DNA of 64,000 bases. It comes from Damh-18 sp964570795 (GTDB lineage Bacteria > Patescibacteriota > Minisyncoccia > Phycocordibacterales > UBA918). Numbering within the stretch: the first letter of the stretch is position 1; each line of letters begins with the position of its first letter. The stretch is from NCBI GenBank assembly GCA_964570795.1, contig CAZMYZ010000003.1, positions 15,926 through 79,925 of the forward strand, in the 5' to 3' direction. Made by a program: the position numbers and the translations under genes. This document shows, piece after piece, positions 50,519-58,732 of this stretch. The notes beneath the pieces are model-generated. The model saw only the letters and a program-made list of their open reading frames with translations, was not told the DNA's origin and ran no database searches.

Positions 50519-51286
50519 TTAGTCTGTCCTGAGGAATGATTTTTTGATTGTCTCAAAGTGTGTACTTTCAGCACTAAGGTGTATCACTACACTTCCCTCT
50601 TCTCCGAGCCTCGATTCAATCTCTGGATGGCGAGCAAGATACTCCTCTAATTTTTTTGGAATAATTTCATCTTGTGAAATAACCGTGAGGTGCGGGTGAC
50701 TGACACGGAGACATTCCTTGATAACTGTGTAGTGTGTACATCCAAGTACCACTGCATCAAATGGTTCGTCGGTGGAGTCGATAACACGTTGCGCCTCTCG
50801 ACAAGCGTTCTGATAGTCACCTGCTTCTATCTGAGGTACAAGCATCGGCGTTGCTCGAGCCACGAGCGTGTGAAGGTTGGATTTTTTCTTGAGTTCGATT
50901 TCATACTTTTTTGACTCCACCGTGCGAACAGTACCAATAAGTAATGCATGATGTGGGTCACGAGCGAGGAGTGTCTCAATAGTAGGAATGATAACACCGA
51001 GTAGTTTTCGATCGGGATACTCATGTGGTATGAAGTCATCTTGGAGTTTGCGCACTGATGCAGCAGAGGCCGTGTTGCAGGCCACAATGACGAGAAGTGC
51101 CCCTTCCTCAAAAAGTCTTCGCACGCCTGCATGAGTCAGTGTGTATACCTCTTCTTCACTTTTGTTGCCATAGGGAAGATTTACCGTATCACCAAAGTAC
51201 ACGTAGTCATACTGGGGTAAGTACTCACGCACTGCTTTAAGTATTGTGAGTCCACCAAGTCCAGAATCAAAAAAACCTATTTTCAT
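50519..51286 (-). CDS. murI: Glutamate racemase
   Basis: 255 aa from ATG 51286 (MKIGFFDSGLGGLTIL). MurI makes D-Glu for peptidoglycan. The two catalytic cysteines are in LLVIVACNTASAASV and AVVLGCTHYTVI, with VYFGDTVNLPYG in between. The full family length is present. It is third in a - strand operon after the EVE and DUF1653 genes (4-nt gap to DUF1653). Confidence 0.95.
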   Translation of the reverse strand: MKIGFFDSGLGGLTILKAVREYLPQYDYVYFGDTVNLPYGNKSEEEVYTLTHAGVRRLFEEGALLVIVACNTASAASVRKLQDDFIPHEYPDRKLLGVIIPTIETLLARDPHHALLIGTVRTVESKKYEIELKKKSNLHTLVARATPMLVPQIEAGDYQNACREAQRVIDSTDEPFDAVVLGCTHYTVIKECLRVSHPHLTVISQDEIIPKKLEEYLARHPEIESRLGEEGSVVIHLSAESTHFETIKKSFLRTD

Positions 51287-51290
51287 ATTT

Positions 51291-51524
51291 TTACGCAATA
51301 GGTGTAAAGCGTTGTACAACAGAACCGTCAGGAAGCGTCACCGTACTTTCAAATGAATCAATATGACGAATCCATATCACATTCTTTCCAAAATTTGGTG
51401 CATCATACTCTGCACGATACACCACAGAAATACGCTCAGGATTATCTTCATGACGAGCGAGCGCAAGCACAGTATATTCTTTTCCTTTATAGTGACGGTA
51501 ACGTGTACCTACGGTTACTTTCAT
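51291..51524 (-). CDS. DUF1653-family protein
   Basis: 77 aa from ATG 51524. GTRYRHYKGKEYTVLALARH, then VVYRAEYDAPNFGKNVIWIR and FESTVTLPDG match the DUF1653 domain, a small SH3-like beta fold of unknown role. Its ATG overlaps the stop of the EVE gene (ATGA), so they are coupled. A nucleic-acid-binding role is possible from the fold and neighbour (inference). Confidence 0.85.
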   Translation of the reverse strand: MKVTVGTRYRHYKGKEYTVLALARHEDNPERISVVYRAEYDAPNFGKNVIWIRHIDSFESTVTLPDGSVVQRFTPIA

Positions 51525-51985
51525 ATATGTGTAGATGCTCTCATTGTACAAATACGTTCAAAATGCTTTTTATCTACCGGTTGTACTGAAAGCCGCATAC
51601 CCCGCTGCACTACCGTCATCGTACTGAAGAATGGGTCGTTTTTGATCTCTGCAAGCGTCATAGGTTCACTAAACTTCTCTACAAACTTAAGATCAACCGC
51701 AGACCACCGAGGATTCTCTTTTGTAGACTTTGCATCAAATTTATATGATGCTGCATCAAATTGTGTTGGATCAGGATATGCTTCCTTGTGTACCGAAGCC
51801 AAACCCACCACACCTATAGGATGTGTCGTCGAATGATAAAAAAGTACCATATCACCCTTCTTCATGCTGCGCATAAAATTCCGTGCCTGATAGTTGCGCA
51901 CATCGTCCCACATACCCACTTTGTCACGCTTAAGGTCATCAATGGAGTAGCATGAGGGTTCGCTTTTCATAAGCCAATACTGCAT
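51521..51985 (-). CDS. EVE-domain protein
   Basis: 154 aa. YWLMKSEPSCYSIDDLKRD, WDDVRNYQARNFMRSMKKGD and VLFYHSTTHPIGVVGLASV are the hallmarks of the EVE (PUA-like) fold. EVE proteins recognise modified bases in DNA or RNA and are often found with restriction or RNA-modification genes (family knowledge). It is first in the EVE-DUF1653-murI operon. TATAAT ends 8 nt before the ATG on the - strand. Confidence 0.92.
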   Translation of the reverse strand: MQYWLMKSEPSCYSIDDLKRDKVGMWDDVRNYQARNFMRSMKKGDMVLFYHSTTHPIGVVGLASVHKEAYPDPTQFDAASYKFDAKSTKENPRWSAVDLKFVEKFSEPMTLAEIKNDPFFSTMTVVQRGMRLSVQPVDKKHFERICTMRASTHI

Positions 51986-51993
51986 ATCAGCCC

Positions 51994-51999
51994 ATTATA
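51994..51999 (-). promoter_or_regulatory. -10 element, leaderless start
   Basis: TATAAT on the - strand ends 8 nt before ATG 51985. Confidence 0.6.
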
Positions 52000-52074
52000 C
52001 GCCGTACGCAGATACAGGTAAACCAATCAATACTCAAAACTGCAATACAATTTTTAACCACAGCACTGAACAAA

Positions 52075-52103
52075 ACATGGTCGACGTCGGACGTCGACCA
52101 TGT
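52075..52103. repeat. Palindrome TCGACGTCGGACGTCGA, copy 2
   Basis: A 13-bp stem with CGG loop. The core is the reverse complement of the palindrome at 38115-38141. Confidence 0.75.
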
Positions 52104-52158
52104 GGACAAACAAATATATGACTTACGATGTCACACATTCTGCTTTTGTGCTTGAATA

Positions 52159-52187
52159 AGAAAAACTCCCGTTTGGGGAGTTTTTCT
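52159..52187 (-). terminator. Terminator
   Basis: AGAAAAACTCCC pairs with GGGAGTTTTTCT; T-runs on both sides. On the - strand it ends the transglycosylase gene. Confidence 0.85.
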
Positions 52188-52188
52188 G

Positions 52189-52651
52189 TTAACGCATTGC
52201 AATGGTACTCGACCAACATGCTGCGGATGCAGCCCATGGTCGCGTACCCTGCCGTTCATAGAGATCACGAGCATACGCCATATTGTCGTACATGTCCTCG
52301 AGATTTAGGCCAAGTTCTCGTGCCTTTTCACCGTGATATCGCAAATTGATTTGCATTACCCCAGTGTCAGCAGAATCTACCTTTCCTCTAAGAACAGTAC
52401 CGTCAGCGAGCGTTTGTCTGAATTGTGATTCACACCGCGCTATTTGTATCATGACGGGAATATCACTGAAGTAGGAACGAACTGCCGTTTCTGTGTCCGC
52501 TCCAACCAGCCGTACTTCAGCGACTTGATCTTCATTTGTTGCAATGTGCCCATATGCAGTATCGGAAACCGGTACTACTCCTATGTTCGATACAGCGAAT
52601 ATTGCTGTAAGTAAACTAGATAATATAAGCCATTAGTCTTAACGAATACAT
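52189..52651 (-). pseudogene. Secreted lytic transglycosylase (SLT-like) gene with frameshift
   Basis: The frame open to 52189 contains IARCESQFRQ, TGVMQINLRYHGEKA and PWAASAACW, the Glu, MQIN and Trp signatures of SLT-type murein transglycosylases. Its only ATG (52452) would cut the protein before the catalytic Glu. In-frame coding runs much further upstream through LSSLLTAIFAVSNIGVVPVS, a signal peptide without a start codon. A start (ATG 52651, MYSLRLMAY) exists in another frame, separated by one extra base near 52632. The gene is thus complete except for a single frameshift: mutation or sequence error. Confidence 0.7.
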
Positions 52652-52686
52652 TTTGTATGCCCCGCCGGAGGCAAGACAAACAAAAA

Positions 52687-52720
52687 GACAGCCACAGGCC
52701 GTCCAACAATGATTATACCA
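52687..52720 (-). promoter_or_regulatory. Extended -10 promoter followed by attenuator-like hairpin
   Basis: TGG-TATAAT on the - strand (52720-52712). The transcript would open with a GACGGCC/GGCTGTC hairpin (52703-52687) and TTTTTGTTTG, which could terminate early or protect the 5' end before the transglycosylase gene. Confidence 0.5.
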
Positions 52721-52748
52721 CTTTCAAGGTAAAAATCAAATTACATAA

Positions 52749-52792
52749 CTATAAATATAGACTGTCAAATATTTGGCAGTCTATATTTATAG
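52749..52792. repeat. AT-rich 16-bp hairpin
   Basis: Perfect arms 52749-52764 and 52777-52792, extendable by a further four pairs. No T-run. It lies after the ROK kinase on the - strand and may be its terminator. Confidence 0.65.
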
Positions 52793-52823
52793 CCGTATTT
52801 TGAGTAAAAAACATTGACAAATA

Positions 52824-53675
52824 CTACTTTTTGTTGTCTTGTTTTTCTTTGATGAGTGCCATTGCCCCATAGAGCCCTCCCTCGTCTTTCAGGGTTGCAT
52901 CGACTATTTTAGGACATGGAAGGAGCCCTCCAAGCACCTCCTCGGTATGGCGAATGATATCGGCAAGCAGGATGCGTGGATCACCAATAACCATTGAACC
53001 GCCAAGTACGATGACGTCGGGAGACCAATACACGATAGTGTTTTTGAGTCCAAAGGCGAGTACTCCTGCCAACTCATCCCACACATGGTCGTCTTGAGAA
53101 ATTTCATACGGCTTCATCCCCCTTCTCTTTTCAAGTGCAGTCCCTGAAACCATATTTTCAAGAGTTGGTGCCACATGACTCCCAAGTACGGTACGGTCGA
53201 TATCCAAAATCTGGTGTCCCGGCTCAAAGCCAACACTTACAACATCAAGATGGCCGTGTACATAGCGTGCACCCCCCACTCCTGTACTAACGGTATGATA
53301 TGCCACTATGTCTGCCCCTTTCCCTGCACCATAATGAACTTCACCCAAGCCCACGATAGCGGTATCGTTTTCAAGATATACCGGCACATGGTACTTTGCA
53401 TTGAGGTCGCCGGTAATAGAACGCCCCACCCAGTCGACAAGAACTTTTTCACTGACAATTCCTGTTTTTTCATGATTGAGTGGCCCACGAATACCTCCTG
53501 CTATTGCGGTCACACTTTCTCCGCCACGCACCGTTTCTATTGCCGCCATAATTGCCGCCATTCCCTCAGCATACGAAAGCGGTGTGTTGAATTTCTCTAC
53601 ACGCAGAATTGTTTCTAGGTCGTTCGTTGCTGCAACACGTGTTTTGGTACCACCGATATCAAAAAGAATATACAT
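52824..53675 (-). CDS. ROK-family sugar kinase
   Basis: 283 aa. The ASKHA-fold kinase has the phosphate loop FDIGGTKTRVA at the start, VYLENDTAIVGLGE (catalytic Asp), VSTGVGGARYV and FEPGHQILD. The usual ROK zinc cluster CGxxGCxE is absent after the GH motif, replaced by a short segment. It may phosphorylate glucose or N-acetylmannosamine-type sugars. The adjacent pgi (1-nt gap) favours glucokinase (inference). Confidence 0.88.
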   Translation of the reverse strand: MYILFDIGGTKTRVAATNDLETILRVEKFNTPLSYAEGMAAIMAAIETVRGGESVTAIAGGIRGPLNHEKTGIVSEKVLVDWVGRSITGDLNAKYHVPVYLENDTAIVGLGEVHYGAGKGADIVAYHTVSTGVGGARYVHGHLDVVSVGFEPGHQILDIDRTVLGSHVAPTLENMVSGTALEKRRGMKPYEISQDDHVWDELAGVLAFGLKNTIVYWSPDVIVLGGSMVIGDPRILLADIIRHTEEVLGGLLPCPKIVDATLKDEGGLYGAMALIKEKQDNKK

Positions 53676-53676
53676 A

Positions 53677-54936
53677 CTAACTCAATTCTGCTCTTACATA
53701 TTTTTTATAAAATTCTACACTCGGCTGGTCGAAGGTGTCGATATTAAAGAGGTAGCCAAGGTACATCACCTCTGCCATAAGTGATGCAAGGAGAAATCCT
53801 ACTTCATACTCAGTACATTTATCCATTTTGGTATAGCGATACGGGAGCATTTGGTCGTTATAGGCATGGAGTACTCCCTCGGTAATAATATCCTTTACTC
53901 CTGCAGCTTTTTTACTCTTGAGGATCGGCATGTGTTCGAGCATCCAGTGTGCTTGTGGCATACGTGTACTCGTGCGCTCGGTATAGTAAATAAAGTGTGT
54001 ATAGATACCTGCATAGCCACCAAGATATAATTCTGCACTCGAGTGCAGATCGGCGCTTGTGGATACAATAGGAAGCAACTGATGCGTAAATGGCGTCTCG
54101 CCTTTTGTGGTGTTCTTTCCAATACTTTCTGCGAGTAACTGGCGGTACCAAAGTCCGCACGAACGCAGACGACGATTGAACGAAAAGAAATTAACGGTAT
54201 GCACTCCCGAATATGCATGGAGTGCAAGTGTTACAGCACTCTCCTCGATCTGAATGAGTGATTCCTTTTTTACTGCATCAAGTGCACCTTTGAGAAGTTG
54301 TGGAATATTAATACCAAGAAGTGTAAGCGGCACAATACCCACTGCTGAAAAAACAGAGAATCTACCACCGATGGAGTGCGGGAGTGTAAAACACAGTATG
54401 TCTTTTTTAGCACCTGCTTCGAGGAAGGGCGTGCCTTCATTCCCAATAAAAATAACTTGTTTCAAAAAAGCTTCACCAAATTTCTTTTCCCAAAGCGCAA
54501 TGATATGAAGTGCGTTAAGCATCGTCTCAGTCGTACTTCCCGACTTACTCGCTACCACGAGCACAATATCACGTGCATCATTAGTTGCACTGATGATGCG
54601 TTCCATGTCCTCCATATACTTTTCCTCGATACTATCGACTATATTAAAACGAGGAATGTCCTTATGAACACATGCATCATACACCGCCTGTGCACCCTGC
54701 ATCGAGCCGCCAATAGCCACCAAAATAACGTGCTTGGTGCGGGTAAAGCGCGCAAGTTTCTTTTTAATATCCTTCTGATATGCCACATCACCCGCAATAC
54801 AGAGTGATGATTCAGAACGCTCAAAAATACCACTCGCTTGCACTTTTTCAATTTTACCCGTATATACACGAGCCTTCTTAGTCACTTCTTTTACTAAATC
54901 CTTCGGGAATGTGCTGTTGTGGAATGTAGACTGCAT
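53677..54936 (-). CDS. pgi: Glucose-6-phosphate isomerase
   Basis: 419 aa, short for Pgi (450-550). HVILVAIGGSMQGAQAVYD, VVASKSGSTTETMLN and SIGGRFSVFSAVGIVPLTLLG are the sugar-phosphate binding and family motifs; the active Glu is expected in QLLAESIGKNTTKGETP. It interconverts glucose-6-P and fructose-6-P. It is cotranscribed with the ROK kinase, giving two consecutive steps; no other glycolytic gene is in the window. Confidence 0.92.
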   Translation of the reverse strand: MQSTFHNSTFPKDLVKEVTKKARVYTGKIEKVQASGIFERSESSLCIAGDVAYQKDIKKKLARFTRTKHVILVAIGGSMQGAQAVYDACVHKDIPRFNIVDSIEEKYMEDMERIISATNDARDIVLVVASKSGSTTETMLNALHIIALWEKKFGEAFLKQVIFIGNEGTPFLEAGAKKDILCFTLPHSIGGRFSVFSAVGIVPLTLLGINIPQLLKGALDAVKKESLIQIEESAVTLALHAYSGVHTVNFFSFNRRLRSCGLWYRQLLAESIGKNTTKGETPFTHQLLPIVSTSADLHSSAELYLGGYAGIYTHFIYYTERTSTRMPQAHWMLEHMPILKSKKAAGVKDIITEGVLHAYNDQMLPYRYTKMDKCTEYEVGFLLASLMAEVMYLGYLFNIDTFDQPSVEFYKKYVRAELS

Positions 54937-54948
54937 ACAGAAAATAGA

Positions 54949-55695
54949 TTAAACCTGGCGGGGTGCCTTTGGATCGACATGCGCGACGATGTACTCATAC
55001 GCTTCATCGACTGAATCAACGATATGAAAAAGATCAATATCTTCTTTACTAATAGTCTTATACTGTTTAAGTAATACTTTTTCAAAGTACGCAAAGAGTG
55101 GCTCCCAAAAATCCTTTCCATAGAGCACTACGGGGATTTTGGTGATTTTCTCAGTCTGGATGAGGGTAATGATTTCAAAAAGTTCATCGAGCGTACCAAA
55201 ACCACCAGGGAAATATACGTATACTTCCGATGCAAATGAAAGCATTACCTTGCGTGAGAAGAAAAAGTGAAAACTCTCTGACTCAGTGACATAGGGATTA
55301 AGTTTCTGCTCCATAGGGAGTTGAATATTGAGTCCAATAGATTTTCCCCCCACTTTAAAAGCACCAACGTTTGCCGCCTCCATAATACCTGGGCCACCAC
55401 CAGTAATAATAGTAAATCCTTTCTTGGCAAGTTTTGAAGCCAAGAGTTCTGCGGCTTTGTATGCCGGCTCCTGTGGAGAGAGGCGTGCACTCCCAAAGAA
55501 AGTTGCTGCGGTGCTGTATTTACGCAGAATGTCGAATCCATTCACGAATTCCGACATAATGCGGAAAATACGCCACGACTGTACCGCACTATCGGTCTCA
55601 AAGAGATCGGTCATAATACGACAGTGCATATCGCGATTATCAGTTTTAATTACAAACTTTTTTGCAGCAGTAGTGCTTTTTTTTCTAAATGCCAT
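54949..55695 (-). CDS. LOG-family (TIGR00730) Rossmann protein
   Basis: 248 aa. TIITGGGPGIMEAANVGAFK and VYFPGGFGTLDELFEIITL (PGGxGTxxE) define the LOG/lysine-decarboxylase-like family, whose members hydrolyse nucleoside monophosphates to base and ribose-5-phosphate. A ~50-residue N-terminal extension precedes the core. TGA-TACAAT ends 6 nt before the ATG. The pgi ATG is 12 nt downstream of its stop, so they may share a transcript. Confidence 0.92.
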   Translation of the reverse strand: MAFRKKSTTAAKKFVIKTDNRDMHCRIMTDLFETDSAVQSWRIFRIMSEFVNGFDILRKYSTAATFFGSARLSPQEPAYKAAELLASKLAKKGFTIITGGGPGIMEAANVGAFKVGGKSIGLNIQLPMEQKLNPYVTESESFHFFFSRKVMLSFASEVYVYFPGGFGTLDELFEIITLIQTEKITKIPVVLYGKDFWEPLFAYFEKVLLKQYKTISKEDIDLFHIVDSVDEAYEYIVAHVDPKAPRQV

Positions 55696-55701
55696 GCTGC
55701 A

Positions 55702-55710
55702 ATTGTATCA
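55702..55710 (-). promoter_or_regulatory. Extended -10 promoter, leaderless start
   Basis: TGA-TACAAT on the - strand ends 6 nt before ATG 55695. Confidence 0.6.
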
Positions 55711-55715
55711 TGTGC

Positions 55716-56309
55716 CTAAAGCCATGGAATCTCATACTGTTCAAACTCGGGGAGAAGTTTCTTGCTATACAAAAGGCGTGAAATAACCTCAGCATGTGAA
55801 AGTGCCCCGGTAAGTGCATTGTGAGGCTCAGGCTCGTCAGGGATACCGCAATAGTTCATCACCGCATCAAGATTGAGTGCGGTGCGCCGATGCTCTACAT
55901 CGAGGGGTGGCGTGACACCGTGGGTCACCATATGCATGTAGCAAAGAGAGTGTGTGTCGATGGTGCGGTGTGCTATATCCCACGGTAAATCAGCACGATC
56001 ACATGCCGCACGGAGGAAATCCCTATCAAACGACACGTTCTGGCCTGCAAGGGTCCGGTCACTTATATGCTCTGACCACTCAAGAAACATACGTGCCACT
56101 TCCCCTTCACTTTTTTTGGTAGGGTCAGTAATCTGTGCTTCAGTAAAACCGTTCACCGCAAGGGCCTCTTCCATAATATGTGCATTATCCCAAATGCGAC
56201 ACTCTTCGTAAAAACGATTTTCTGGATGATTAAAATCGAGCGCACCTATAGAGACTATTGAGTGTTTTGCCCATTCAGTACCTGACGCTTCAATATCTAT
56301 AACTATCAT
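55716..56309 (-). CDS. DEDD-family 3'-5' exonuclease with altered last Asp
   Basis: 197 aa. It shows Exo I VIDIEASG (Asp5, Glu7), Exo II GQNVSFDRDFL, and an Exo III-like EPHNALTGALSHAEV in which the usual HxAxxDA reads HNALTGA: the final metal-binding Asp is Gly. RNase T/oligoribonuclease-like enzymes need that Asp, so activity may be lost or supplied by another residue. Substrate unknown. The gene has its own promoter (TGA-TATGCT, 6 nt before the ATG). Confidence 0.85.
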   Translation of the reverse strand: MIVIDIEASGTEWAKHSIVSIGALDFNHPENRFYEECRIWDNAHIMEEALAVNGFTEAQITDPTKKSEGEVARMFLEWSEHISDRTLAGQNVSFDRDFLRAACDRADLPWDIAHRTIDTHSLCYMHMVTHGVTPPLDVEHRRTALNLDAVMNYCGIPDEPEPHNALTGALSHAEVISRLLYSKKLLPEFEQYEIPWL

Positions 56310-56315
56310 ACAAGT

Positions 56316-56324
56316 AGCATATCA
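56316..56324 (-). promoter_or_regulatory. Extended -10 promoter, leaderless start
   Basis: TGA-TATGCT on the - strand ends 6 nt before ATG 56309. Confidence 0.5.
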
Positions 56325-56366
56325 TACTGGGCTTTGTCGTTTTATCCCAGAGCAACTAATTTGAGT

Positions 56367-56372
56367 TATACT
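56367..56372 (+). promoter_or_regulatory. -10 element of ung, leaderless start
   Basis: TATACT ends 7 nt before ATG 56380, favouring that ATG over the TTG at 56377. Confidence 0.55.
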
Positions 56373-56379
56373 ATATTTG

Positions 56380-57045
56380 ATGCACACCCAGATAGAACCA
56401 TCATGGAAAGAGGCACTCAAAGATGAGTTTGAGAAGCCGTATTTTAAAAAACTCGCCACCACGGTACGCTTCGCGTACCGTGGTGGCGAGCCTATCTACC
56501 CTCCTCCTCAATTCATTTTCAATGCATTCACCCTTTGCCCTTTTGGTGCAGTGAAAGTCGTCGTTCTTGGCCAAGACCCCTATCATGGTGCTGGCCAAGC
56601 GCACGGTCTTTGCTTCTCTGTGCAGGACGGCGTCCGCACGCCACCATCGCTCCAAAATATCTACAAAGAACTCGAGAGCGATCTTGGTATTCCTATTCAT
56701 TCCAGTGGCAATCTCACTCACTGGGCAAAGCAAGGGATACTCCTCCTCAATACCACACTCACCGTACGCGAAGGAATACCCAACTCACACCAAGGACTTG
56801 GGTGGGAGACTTTCACCGATGCAGTTATTCAAAAAATTTCTGATGAAAAAGAGCATGTCGTGTTTTTGCTCTGGGGAAACTATGCGCAGAAAAAGGGTAC
56901 TCATATCAACACCAAAAAACATCTTGTGCTCACCGCACCACACCCATCTCCTTTTTCTGCGCATACTGGCTTCTTCGGATGCAAGCACTTCAGTAAAACA
57001 AATACCTATCTCAAAACACACGGAAAAACACCAATAGACTGGTGA
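56380..57045 (+). CDS. ung: Uracil-DNA glycosylase
   Basis: 221 aa from ATG 56380. Family 1 UDG removes uracil from DNA. VVLGQDPYHGAGQAHGLCFS carries the catalytic Asp66, LLLNTTLTVREG binds uracil, and APHPSPFSAHTGFFGCKHFS holds the catalytic His and the Leu-loop region. Residues 25-37 (LATTVRFAYRGGE) are encoded by a perfect 18-bp DNA hairpin, 56452-56490, replacing the usual family sequence without changing its length. The rest is conserved, so the enzyme should work. It is convergent with the amidotransferase gene, with no gap between them. Confidence 0.96.
   Translation: MHTQIEPSWKEALKDEFEKPYFKKLATTVRFAYRGGEPIYPPPQFIFNAFTLCPFGAVKVVVLGQDPYHGAGQAHGLCFSVQDGVRTPPSLQNIYKELESDLGIPIHSSGNLTHWAKQGILLLNTTLTVREGIPNSHQGLGWETFTDAVIQKISDEKEHVVFLLWGNYAQKKGTHINTKKHLVLTAPHPSPFSAHTGFFGCKHFSKTNTYLKTHGKTPIDW
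56452..56490. repeat. Perfect 18-bp palindrome inside ung
   Basis: Arms 56452-56469 and 56473-56490, TTC loop, entirely within the coding sequence. Confidence 0.9.
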
Positions 57046-57795
57046 CTATTTCTCGCCATACATGATGTGGTGGACGAAGTTGTCGAGCATGTGTGCCGCA
57101 TGTGGCGACTCACGTACCGCATTTTCTACGGTGCTTCCCTGTGGTAAATACGCAGGGTTTTTAGCACAGCGAGAGCGCACGTCGTCAGCAGTGAGTTCAG
57201 GGTGAAACTGAAGACTGTAACGCTTTGGACCGAGACGGAGTGCGCTGTACCGACACTGTTCACCAAATGCAAGAAGTGTTGCGCGTGGTGGCAATGCAGA
57301 GAGTGAGTCTTTATGCCCATACTGCACGGTGAATGATGAGGGAAGTCCGGCAAAAAGCGGGTCATTTCTTCCCTCTTCTGTAAGTACAATTTCATGTGAA
57401 CCTACCTTTGCCTGAAGTGTGTCGTTCTCTACGCGCACGCCTGCAGCGTGCGCGAGTATTTGATGTCCAAAGCAAATACCAAGAAGCGGTGTACCCGTCA
57501 TAGCAATATACTCAAAAAGCGGTGCATGCATACGCGCAAAATTACACGAACACTCCACTGCCTCATGTGTAGCATCAAGCCCACCATCAAAAAACAAATC
57601 TCCGGAGCCACCCAAGACTATTGCATCAGCACCATCAGAGAGCAGTGCAGGATTTCCCCAGTCGAGTGCATCATGAAATACATTTTTAAAGGTAAGGGTC
57701 ACCGGCAGGTGTCCGAATGCGCGTGTGTATACACCCACTTCATCTGCTATTTGCTCAGCATGCTTCCTGAACTGTAAAACAAGCATATTTTTCAT
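57046..57795 (-). CDS. Class I glutamine amidotransferase (GMP synthase-like)
   Basis: 249 aa from ATG 57795. The triad is visible: Cys in LLGICFGHQILAHAAG, His and Glu in YSLQFHPELTADD. No synthase domain is fused, so it is one of the stand-alone GATase1 proteins (often called GuaA-like) with unknown acceptor. Possible roles include gamma-glutamyl hydrolysis or supplying ammonia to a partner. It is divergent from the response regulator at 57863. Confidence 0.88.
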   Translation of the reverse strand: MKNMLVLQFRKHAEQIADEVGVYTRAFGHLPVTLTFKNVFHDALDWGNPALLSDGADAIVLGGSGDLFFDGGLDATHEAVECSCNFARMHAPLFEYIAMTGTPLLGICFGHQILAHAAGVRVENDTLQAKVGSHEIVLTEEGRNDPLFAGLPSSFTVQYGHKDSLSALPPRATLLAFGEQCRYSALRLGPKRYSLQFHPELTADDVRSRCAKNPAYLPQGSTVENAVRESPHAAHMLDNFVHHIMYGEK

Positions 57796-57844
57796 GGGTT
57801 TTAAAGTGCATATCATAATATCTTGCCTCGACTTCGTCCAGAAG

Positions 57845-57853
57845 TGATATACT
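57845..57853 (+). promoter_or_regulatory. Extended -10 promoter
   Basis: TGA-TATACT ends 9 nt before ATG 57863. Confidence 0.55.
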
Positions 57854-57862
57854 GATACGCAT

Positions 57863-58243
57863 ATGGCACAAAAAATTCTTGTCGTTGATGATGACGCAGC
57901 ACTTCGTGAAGCATTACACACGGCGCTTACAAGCGCCGGCTACGCGGCACTTGAGGCAAAGGATGGTAGTGAAGGCCTCCTCATAGCAGAAAAGGAAAAG
58001 CCAAACCTCATTCTTCTCGATATTATGATGCCTAATACCAACGGACATGAGATGCTTAATGCACTCAGGAAAACACCCTGGGGCAAAGACATGCATGTAC
58101 TCCTTCTCACCAACGCTGATGACGCTACCAACATCGCACACGGAGTAAGTCTTCGCTCAGACGATTACATTATTAAATCAAATACGAGTCTCGAGGAAAT
58201 ATTGAAGCGTGTAAAACAACACCTCGCCGGGTATTTTGATTAG
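57863..58243 (+). CDS. Stand-alone response regulator receiver
   Basis: 126 aa, a CheY-like domain only: acidic pair ILVVDDDAALRE, phospho-acceptor Asp53 in LILLDIMMPN, Thr in LLLTNADD and Lys in DDYIIKSN. No output domain follows. It could be phosphorylated by the histidine kinase at 28750, the only kinase in the window; the link is inference. Monocistronic with its own extended -10. Confidence 0.92.
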   Translation: MAQKILVVDDDAALREALHTALTSAGYAALEAKDGSEGLLIAEKEKPNLILLDIMMPNTNGHEMLNALRKTPWGKDMHVLLLTNADDATNIAHGVSLRSDDYIIKSNTSLEEILKRVKQHLAGYFD

Positions 58244-58271
58244 AAGAAAATGGGGTTAGTGGATGAGACTC

Positions 58272-58670
58272 TTAGATTCCTTTGCAGTTTGAGGCGGGTG
58301 TATATCCCGCCTTTTCTGCGTCTGCTTTTGTCGCAAACCAGACCTTGTTTTCCTCTTTTATTTGCTTTGCTCCCGGACACCACGGGAGGTGGTATTTGGT
58401 ACCACTTTTTGATGCCACGTAGGTCTCCGTAGCTACTTTTTTCTCCACAACCGGTGTGGTAGTACTTAAAATATCCTTATTTTGAGCGGCTTTTGATTCG
58501 ATTACGGTTGCTTTCATAGGTACTGTAAGAACCTCGTTTCTTCCCTCACCTACCGAAACACGGCCGAGGTAAAATGATACGAGTGACACCACAATTATGA
58601 GCAATGCAAGGAGATATTCAGTATTCGAGAAAAAGGCCTTGAATTTTAGTGATAATTCTTGTATACTCAT
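58272..58670 (-). CDS. Membrane protein with Ada-type metal-binding domain
   Basis: 132 aa from ATG 58670. Two other ATGs are possible (58676, 58709), but TATAAT at 58683-58678 fits only 58670. One transmembrane helix (~17-37) and a Ser/Thr linker precede a C-terminal ~50-residue domain, YVASKSGTKYHLPWCPGAKQ...WFATKADAEKAGYTPASNC. This matches the small Ada-like zinc-binding fold often attached to surface nucleases, with Cys/His ligands in YHLPWC and SNC. The domain lies outside the cell; function unknown. Confidence 0.75.
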   Translation of the reverse strand: MSIQELSLKFKAFFSNTEYLLALLIIVVSLVSFYLGRVSVGEGRNEVLTVPMKATVIESKAAQNKDILSTTTPVVEKKVATETYVASKSGTKYHLPWCPGAKQIKEENKVWFATKADAEKAGYTPASNCKGI

Positions 58671-58677
58671 GCCCATT

Positions 58678-58683
58678 ATTATA
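58678..58683 (-). promoter_or_regulatory. -10 element, leaderless start
   Basis: TATAAT on the - strand ends 7 nt before ATG 58670. Confidence 0.6.
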
Positions 58684-58732
58684 CATGACCAATGCGGGTA
58701 CTTCCGCATAGCATTTTAGAAAATTAGAAACC

